Source of the DNA: Euzebyaceae bacterium
Lineage (GTDB): Bacteria > Actinomycetota > Nitriliruptoria > Euzebyales > Egibacteraceae
DNA length: 6,566 bases
NCBI GenBank assembly: GCA_013698135.1
Contig: JACCVM010000137.1
Span: 1-6,566 of the forward strand
Direction of reading: 5' to 3'
Under the pieces are notes generated by a model. The model had not been told where the DNA came from. It searched no databases and saw only the letters and a program-made list of their open reading frames with translations. Shown here piece after piece: positions 1-6,566 of this stretch. The stretch's first letter is position 1, and each line of letters starts with the position of its first letter. The position numbers and the translations under genes are program-made.

Positions 1-1855
1 CCAGCAGGGTGGCGCCAGCCTTGCGGGCGGCTTCCTTCAGGGCCATGGAACCGGCGATCTTGAAGGCCATCTCCGACGAGTCGACATCGTGGTAGGCGCC
101 GTCGGTGAGGGTGGCGCGGATGTCGACCAGCGGGTAGCCGGCCAGCACACCGCCTTCCATGGCTTCTTTGATGCCATGACCGACCGAAGGGATGAACTCG
201 CGTGGAATCGACCCGCCCTTGACGGCACTGACGAACTCGTAGCCGCCGATCTCGCCACTCTCTTCGTCGACCCGGGGGGTCTCGGCCAGCGTGCCGGTCG
301 GCTCCAGGGTGATGACGATCTCGGCGAACTGCCCCGACCCACCCGTCTGGCGCTTGAAGCGCAGCAGATAGTCAGTGATCGGCCTGCGGATGGTCTCGCG
401 GTAGGCGACCTGCGGCTTGCCGACGTTGGCGTCGACCTTGAACTCGCGGAGCATGCGGTCGACCAGCACCTCGAGGTGCAGCTCGCCCATACCGCCGATG
501 ATCGTCTGACCCGTGTCCTCGTCGGTGTGGACCCGGAACGTCGGGTCCTCCTCGGACAGCTTCTGCAGGGCGGTGCCAAGCTTCTGCTGGTCGGCCTTGG
601 TCTTGGGCTCGATGGCGATGTGGATGACCGGCTCAGGGAAGATCATGGTCTCCAGCAGCACCGGGGCGCTCGGGTCGCACAGCGTGTCGCCCGTCGTCGT
701 GTACTTGAGGCCGACGGCCGCCACGATGTCACCGGTGAAGGCGGCGTCGCGGTCCTCGCGGTGGTTGGCGTGCATCTGCAGGATGCGCCCGATGCGTTCC
801 TTGCGGTCCTTGGTCGAGTTGACGATCGCCTCGCCCTGGTCGACCTGGCCGGAATACACACGGAAGTAGGTGAGCTTGCCGACGTACGGGTCGGACATGA
901 TCTTGAAGGCCAGCGCGCTGAACGGCTCGGACTCGTCGGCCTTGCGTTCCATCGGCTCGCCGCTACGCACGTCAACGCCCTTGATCGCCGCCACGTCCAT
1001 CGGGCTCGGCAGGTAGCTGACGACCGCGTCGAGCAGCAGTTGCACGCCCTTGTTCTTGAAGGCGCTCCCGCACAACACCGGCGTGATGAGGTTGTCGATG
1101 GTGGCGTTGCGGATGCCGTGGAGAATCTCGTCGCGACTCAGCTCCTCACCCTCGATGAACTTCTCCAGCAGGGTCTCGTCGGTCTCGGCGATCGCCTCCA
1201 CCAGCGCCGCTCGGTACTCAGCGGCCCGGTCCGCCAGCTCAGCCGGTACCTCGATGTCGGTCCACTTGCTGCCGAAGTCGTCGCCGGAGTCCTCCCAGAC
1301 GCGGGCCTTCATGTCGACCAGGTCGACCACGCCCACGAAGTCGCTCTCGGAACCGACGGGCAGCTGCAGCGCGACGGGAGTGGCCCCGAGACGCTCGCGG
1401 ATGGAGTCGAAGGAGGCGCGGAAGTCCGCGCCCGTGCGGTCCATCTTGTTGATGAAGCAGATGCGCGGGACGAGGTACTTGTCGGCCTGGCGCCAGACCG
1501 TCTCCGACTGCGGCTCAACCCCGGACACGGCGTCGAAGACGGCCACAGCGCCGTCGAGGATGCGCAGGCTGCGCTCAACCTCGACGGTGAAGTCGACGTG
1601 TCCCGGCGTGTCGATGATGTTGATGATGTGGCCGTCCCACTCGCAGGTGGTGGCGGCCGACGTGATTGTGATGCCGCGTTCCTGCTCCTGAACCATCCAG
1701 TCCATGGTGGCGGCGCCTTCGTGCACCTCACCCATCTTGTAGTTGCGACCGGTGTAGTACAGGATGCGCTCGGTCGTCGTCGTCTTACCGGCGTCGATGT
1801 GGGCCATGATCCCGATGTTGCGGGTCAGGCCGAGTGAATGCTTTCGCTTCGCCAT
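1..1855 (-). CDS. fusA: Elongation factor G (EF-G), C-terminal end cut off by window edge
   Basis: EF-G is the cytoplasmic GTPase that drives tRNA-mRNA translocation on the ribosome and, with RRF, ribosome recycling. Translating the minus strand from the ATG at 1855 gives 618 uninterrupted residues beginning MAKRKHSLGL; the family is about 700 residues, so roughly 80 (end of domain IV and domain V) lie beyond base 1. All GTPase motifs are present: G1 AHIDAGKTT (18-26), G2 RGITITSA (60-67), G3 DTPGH (82-86), G4 NKMD (136-139), G5 GSAFK (263-267). The domain III signature GGMGELHLEV (464-473) and the domain IV segment QTGGSGQFA (503-511) follow. The start is supported by GAGGA seven bases upstream. 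It is the third gene of the str operon, 38 bases after rpsG. Motifs are canonical and nothing suggests a divergent EF-G2 paralogue. The frame stays open off the window edge, so the coding region must be read from its start rather than from stop to stop. Confidence 0.98.
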   Translation of the reverse strand, partial: MAKRKHSLGLTRNIGIMAHIDAGKTTTTERILYYTGRNYKMGEVHEGAATMDWMVQEQERGITITSAATTCEWDGHIINIIDTPGHVDFTVEVERSLRILDGAVAVFDAVSGVEPQSETVWRQADKYLVPRICFINKMDRTGADFRASFDSIRERLGATPVALQLPVGSESDFVGVVDLVDMKARVWEDSGDDFGSKWTDIEVPAELADRAAEYRAALVEAIAETDETLLEKFIEGEELSRDEILHGIRNATIDNLITPVLCGSAFKNKGVQLLLDAVVSYLPSPMDVAAIKGVDVRSGEPMERKADESEPFSALAFKIMSDPYVGKLTYFRVYSGQVDQGEAIVNSTKDRKERIGRILQMHANHREDRDAAFTGDIVAAVGLKYTTTGDTLCDPSAPVLLETMIFPEPVIHIAIEPKTKADQQKLGTALQKLSEEDPTFRVHTDEDTGQTIIGGMGELHLEVLVDRMLREFKVDANVGKPQVAYRETIRRPITDYLLRFKRQTGGSGQFAEIVITLEPTGTLAETPRVDEESGEIGGYEFVSAVKGGSIPREFIPSVGHGIKEAMEGGVLAGYPLVDIRATLTDGAYHDVDSSEMAFKIAGSMALKEAARKAGATLL

Positions 1856-1882
1856 GAATCTGTCCTCGTGGATCTGTCCTCG
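1855..1882 (-). repeat. Tandem 14-base duplication carrying the fusA ribosome binding site
   Basis: On the minus strand two adjacent 14-base units, CGAGGACAGATCCA and CGAGGACAGATTCA, differ at one position (13/14 identical). The last base of the second unit is the A of the fusA ATG. Each contains GAGGA: the downstream copy (1863-1867) is seven bases from the ATG, a normal Shine-Dalgarno spacing; the upstream copy (1877-1881) is 21 bases away, too far for direct initiation. The duplication fills most of the 38-base rpsG-fusA gap. Seen directly in the sequence; any function of the second copy, such as a standby site, is inference. Confidence 0.8.
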
Positions 1883-1893
1883 AAAAGTCTGGG

Positions 1894-2364
1894 CTACCAG
1901 CGGTAGTGCGCGAAGGCCTTGTTCGCCTCGGCCATCTTGTGCGTGTCCTCGCGGCGCTTGACCGCGGCACCCATGTTGTTGCTGGCGTCGAGCAGCTCGT
2001 TGGCCAAGCGTTCGGCCATGGTGTGCTCGCGGCGGGCCCGCGAGTACATGGTGATCCAGCGCAGCGCCAGCGTCGTGCCGCGGCCTTGCCGCACCTCGAT
2101 TGGCACCTGGTAGGTCGCGCCACCGACTCGGCGTGACTTGACCTCCAGCGCTGGCTTGACGTTGTCCAGGGCCTTCTTGTACGTGGACACCGGGTCGGCG
2201 CCATTGCGCTGCTGCATCAAGTCGAAGGCGTCGTAGACGATGTGCTCGGCCAGCGAGCGCTTGCCTCCCAGCATTACTTGACTGACCAGTTGGGTGACCA
2301 GCGTCGAGTGGAACTGCGGATCCCCGACCAGCTTGCGCTTGGGCGCAGGACCCTTGCGGGGCAT
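1894..2364 (-). CDS. rpsG: 30S ribosomal protein S7
   Basis: S7 is the primary 16S rRNA binding protein that nucleates the head of the small subunit and lines the E-site and mRNA exit channel. The 156-residue product is exactly the usual bacterial length. It starts MPRKGPAPKRKLVGDP, typical of high-GC Gram-positive S7. It contains the signature region GGKRSLAEHIVYDA (about 33-46), the conserved core NVKPALEVKSRRVGGATYQVP (in the middle of the protein), and ends with ANKAFAHYRW. The ATG lies two bases after the rpsL stop, and AAGGAGGG inside the last rpsL codons provides a strong ribosome binding site, so the two genes are very probably translationally linked. The stop is TAG. In E. coli, S7 represses the str operon by binding the rpsL-rpsG intercistronic RNA; here there is no room for that site, so any autoregulation would have to use another element. 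Confidence 0.98.
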   Translation of the reverse strand: MPRKGPAPKRKLVGDPQFHSTLVTQLVSQVMLGGKRSLAEHIVYDAFDLMQQRNGADPVSTYKKALDNVKPALEVKSRRVGGATYQVPIEVRQGRGTTLALRWITMYSRARREHTMAERLANELLDASNNMGAAVKRREDTHKMAEANKAFAHYRW

Positions 2365-2366
2365 AT

Positions 2367-2738
2367 CTACCCCTCCTTCTTGGCGCCGTACTTGCTGCGT
2401 GCCTGCTTGCGATCGCGCACACCGCTGGCGTCCAGCGCCGCTCGGATGACCTTGTAGCGGACACCCGGCAGGTCCTTCACCCGTCCGCCGCGCACGAGCA
2501 CGATGGAGTGCTCCTGCAGGTTGTGGCCCTCGCCGGGGATGTACGCGGTGACCTCGATACCCGAGGACAGCCGGACACGACAGACCTTGCGCAACGCCGA
2601 GTTCGGCTTCTTGGGCGTCGTGGTGTAAACGCGCGTGCAGACACCGCGCCGCTGCGGCGATCCCTTCAAAGCGGGCGTGGAGGCCTTGTCGGTTTTGGCT
2701 TGACGGGCTTCGCGGACCAGTTGCTGAATGGTGGGCAT
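2367..2738 (-). CDS. rpsL: 30S ribosomal protein S12
   Basis: S12 sits at the decoding centre of the 30S subunit and controls tRNA selection accuracy. The product from ATG 2738 is 123 residues, the normal length, beginning MPTIQQLVREARQAK and ending SKYGAKKEG. The family signature KKPNSALR is at 43-50. Lys43 and Lys88, whose substitution classically gives streptomycin resistance, are both wild type, and Asp89 (the RimO methylthiolation site in E. coli) is present in GGRVKDLPG. The frame stays open for 60 more codons upstream to a GTG at 2918, but that extension does not resemble S12. The ATG at 2738 matches the family start exactly and has GAGGA (2745-2749) six bases upstream. It is the first gene of rpsL-rpsG-fusA, with its own promoter at 2959-2987, because an opposite-strand gene separates it from rpoC. 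Confidence 0.98.
   Translation of the reverse strand: MPTIQQLVREARQAKTDKASTPALKGSPQRRGVCTRVYTTTPKKPNSALRKVCRVRLSSGIEVTAYIPGEGHNLQEHSIVLVRGGRVKDLPGVRYKVIRAALDASGVRDRKQARSKYGAKKEG
2371..2378 (-). promoter_or_regulatory. rpsG ribosome binding site embedded in the end of rpsL
   Basis: The minus strand reads AAGGAGGG here, nearly full complementarity to the 16S anti-Shine-Dalgarno, with seven bases between GGAGG and the rpsG ATG at 2364. These bases are also the last three sense codons of rpsL (Lys-Glu-Gly), followed by TAG. The charged S12 tail therefore doubles as the rpsG initiation signal, and only two bases separate the two reading frames. This fixes the rpsG start. Confidence 0.9.
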
Positions 2739-2952
2739 GCAGATTCCTCGGATGGCCGTTCCCCGATCCACGGGGTCGGGCGTTTCGCTAGCGGTTTCGG
2801 CGCACCGCTCGGTGGAACTGATGGTGGCGCCGTGGTCGGCCAACACCACCCGGCGCGTGGCGCCACGGTGGTGCACCCGCGGGAAACCGTCGGGTTGTGC
2901 CGGTGTGATGACGAACACGAACGACGCCCAGGCAGCACCCGGGCGTCATGCG
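2739..2952 (-). promoter_or_regulatory. Long structured 5' leader of the str operon mRNA
   Basis: From the predicted start of transcription near 2952 to the rpsL ATG there are about 210 bases. Read as RNA on the minus strand it holds four candidate hairpins. The first is a 7-bp perfect stem GACGCCC/GGGCGTC (2923-2947, 11-base loop), extendable to 9 pairs with a U-G wobble, almost at the 5' end. The second is a 30-base two-stage hairpin, CACCACC/GGTGGTG enclosing GGCGC-CAC-GCGCC (2844-2873). The third is AGCGGT/ACCGCT (2790-2809). The fourth is CCCCG/CGGGG (2761-2775), ending 11 bases before the GAGGA ribosome binding site. None is followed by a T run, so intrinsic attenuation is not evident. 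In GC-rich DNA some stems arise by chance, so function is inference. Confidence 0.45.
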
Positions 2953-2958
2953 ATTCCT

Positions 2959-2987
2959 AGACTATGCACGGCCTTTGGCGGTGTCAA
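2959..2987 (-). promoter_or_regulatory. Housekeeping-sigma promoter of rpsL-rpsG-fusA
   Basis: On the minus strand a perfect -35 hexamer TTGACA (2982-2987) is followed by a 17-base spacer and the -10 hexamer TAGTCT (2959-2964), a form common in actinobacterial SigA-type promoters. Transcription should start near 2951-2954. The orientation is right for the str operon and no other minus-strand gene lies between here and rpsL, so this is the obvious source of its transcripts. The local drop in GC content around the -10 also supports it. Seen directly as sequence; promoter activity is inferred from consensus match and position. Confidence 0.8.
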
Positions 2988-3014
2988 CCTGGCGCGGCTT
3001 GACGCGATCGCCAC

Positions 3015-3044
3015 AAGACAAGCTGCGCGACCCCCGGGTAGGCT
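3015..3044 (+). promoter_or_regulatory. Candidate promoter of the cupredoxin gene
   Basis: On the plus strand AAGACA (3015-3020, four of six -35 positions) is followed 18 bases later by TAGGCT (3039-3044), a good actinobacterial -10. The start of transcription would be about 3051-3054. This is 61 bases before the chosen ATG at 3105, but it coincides with an in-frame ATG at 3054, so a leaderless transcript starting there is an alternative. The match is weaker than the divergent rpsL promoter, whose -35 is only 28 bases away, so the two could compete for polymerase. Confidence 0.35.
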
Positions 3045-3104
3045 GCGCGCTCGATGGAGCGGCAGGGCGCTGGCGGGACCTGCGCCCGACATCGGGGATG
3101 GGCG

Positions 3105-3884
3105 ATGAGTGAGGCGACGCGGCACGCTGCGGTGCCAGCCAGCACCGTGCAGCCCACCGATCGGGGCAGGCAGGGGCCGCTGGACTGGCAGCGGTTGCTC
3201 CCGCTGGCGGCGATCGTCGAGTGTGTGGCTGTGCTGGTCGTCGCGGCCATCCTGGGGGATCTGGAGGCAGCGCTCATCGGGCTTGGGTTCGGTGTCGGCC
3301 TCGCGCTCCTGCGGTGGCGGCAAGGGGTGCTTGGGAGGCTGGCCATTGGCCTGCTGTCGGCCAATGTCCTGGCCTGGATGGCGCTGGGCACCTACAGCCA
3401 CCTGGTCGAGGGTAGCGGCTTGCGCGGGCTGCTGATCCCGGGACTGCTGACCAGCCTGTCGCTGGTCGGTGTGCTCGCTGCGGTCGGCGCGAGCCTGGCC
3501 CGGCGGCGTCGGCGGCCTGCGGGCCGGGGGCCCGTCGTTGTGGTGGTGACCGGGGTGGTGTTGCTGGCGCTGGTGGTGGCGGCCGGTGCAGCCGGGTCAA
3601 GTGGCCCGGCCTCGGCCCCTGACGCCGACCTGGAACTGACGACGGCGAACCTGCGCTTCAGCTCCGAGCAGCTCAGCGCTGAGGCCGGCGAGGTCGCCGT
3701 GGTGGTGCGCAACTCCGACCTGTTCTGGCACACCTTCACCATCGACGAGCTCGACGTCGATGTTCGGGTGCCCGTCACGGCGGAACGCCAGGCGACCTTT
3801 GACGCCTCCCCGGGCACCTACACCTTCTACTGCCGCGTCCCCGGTCACGAGACGATCATGCGCGGCACCCTGACGGTGCGCTGA
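3105..3884 (+). CDS. Five-helix membrane protein with C-terminal cupredoxin (type 1 copper) domain
   Basis: The 259-residue product has five predicted membrane helices at about 31-50, 53-70, 75-95, 107-131 and 143-163, then a soluble domain at about 173-259. Basic loops RWRQGVLGR (70-78) and ARRRRR (132-137) obey the positive-inside rule, placing the N-terminus in the cytoplasm and the C-terminal domain outside. That domain has the plastocyanin/azurin-like pattern: WHTF with His209, then FYCRVPGHETIM with Cys243, His248 and Met252, a complete set of type 1 copper ligands. It therefore probably binds one copper and may pass electrons or bind copper at the membrane; the redox partner and pathway are unknown, and I do not recognise the helical part. 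It stands alone on the plus strand between rpoC (convergent, 22-base gap) and rpsL (divergent). The ATG at 3105 has only a weak GGGGA upstream; an in-frame ATG at 3054 would add 17 non-hydrophobic residues. Confidence 0.85.
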   Translation: MSEATRHAAVPASTVQPTDRGRQGPLDWQRLLPLAAIVECVAVLVVAAILGDLEAALIGLGFGVGLALLRWRQGVLGRLAIGLLSANVLAWMALGTYSHLVEGSGLRGLLIPGLLTSLSLVGVLAAVGASLARRRRRPAGRGPVVVVVTGVVLLALVVAAGAAGSSGPASAPDADLELTTANLRFSSEQLSAEAGEVAVVVRNSDLFWHTFTIDELDVDVRVPVTAERQATFDASPGTYTFYCRVPGHETIMRGTLTVR

Positions 3885-3901
3885 GCGACCCGAGGGGTGC
3901 T
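3884..3901. terminator. Small hairpin between two convergent stops, possible bidirectional terminator
   Basis: The 22 bases between the cupredoxin stop and the rpoC stop contain AGC(G)ACCC-GAG-GGGTGCT, a 7-bp stem with one bulged base and a 3-base loop, beginning at the last base of the cupredoxin stop codon. It is symmetrical enough to form in either transcript and is positioned where both transcription units should end. There is no T run on either side, so it is not a classical intrinsic terminator; termination may depend on Rho or on collision of the converging polymerases. Confidence 0.3.
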
Positions 3902-3906
3902 CCGGA

Positions 3907-6566
<2,660 letters not shown>

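Noticed and set aside
89..1837. A 582-codon open frame on the plus strand, opposite fusA
   Set aside because: It lies wholly antisense to an unmistakable EF-G gene; the translation is low-complexity Leu/Val/Asp/Gly/Arg-rich, has no recognisable domain, and long antisense frames are expected opposite GC-rich codon usage.
2840..2875. The palindrome GTGGCGCCAC inside the leader as a repressor operator
   Set aside because: The palindrome is better explained as part of the larger two-stage RNA hairpin, lies about 80 bases downstream of the transcript start, and has no second copy at either promoter.
2739..2918. In-frame 60-codon N-terminal extension of rpsL to a GTG
   Set aside because: S12 is complete from 2738 with an exact family start and a ribosome binding site; the extension has no S12 similarity and the absence of stops is unremarkable at this GC content.
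2508..2960. Plus-strand open frame across the end of rpsL and its leader
   Set aside because: It is antisense to conserved S12 sequence, has no domain, and no promoter or ribosome binding site precedes it.
2999..3004. Plus-strand TTGACG as a -35 element for the cupredoxin gene
   Set aside because: At the proper 17-base spacing the sequence is GCTGCG, which is not a -10; the good TAGGCT -10 is 34 bases away, too far.

Overview
This window is core chromosome from a high-GC bacterium, most likely an actinobacterium. Evidence: the sequence is roughly two-thirds G+C by eye; the RpoC, S7 and EF-G sequences read like actinobacterial ones; the trigger loop of RpoC carries no large proteobacterial-type insert; and the two candidate promoters have TAGnnT-type -10 hexamers. 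I cannot fix the genus. RpoC differs enough from remembered mycobacterial sequence that a deep-branching actinobacterial lineage is plausible, but that is inference.

Layout, read on the minus strand from right to left: the C-terminal two thirds of rpoC (3907-6566, start outside the window), then the str operon rpsL (2367-2738), rpsG (1894-2364) and fusA (1-1855, C-terminal end outside the window). A single plus-strand gene (3105-3884) sits between rpoC and rpsL. It encodes a predicted five-helix membrane protein with a C-terminal type 1 copper (cupredoxin) domain. Its stop lies only 22 bases from the rpoC stop (convergent), and its start faces rpsL across a 366-base divergent control region.

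The divergent region (2739-3104) is the only sizeable non-coding stretch. It holds a good housekeeping-type promoter for rpsL (TTGACA, 17 bases, TAGTCT), a leader of roughly 210 bases with four candidate hairpins, and a weaker plus-strand promoter candidate for the copper-protein gene. The promoter explains how the str operon is transcribed although an opposing gene separates it from rpoBC. Within the operon, rpsL and rpsG are 2 bases apart, with the rpsG ribosome binding site inside the end of rpsL. rpsG and fusA are 38 bases apart, with a tandemly duplicated ribosome binding site.

How the genes work together: RpoC is the beta-prime subunit of RNA polymerase; S12, S7 and EF-G build and drive the ribosome decoding and translocation machinery. 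The copper protein has no obvious link to these and looks like a lineage-specific insertion. I found no mobile element, CRISPR array, tRNA or rRNA. The points most worth a second look are the copper-protein gene with its architecture and position, and the structured rpsL leader. The rest is ordinary core genome.
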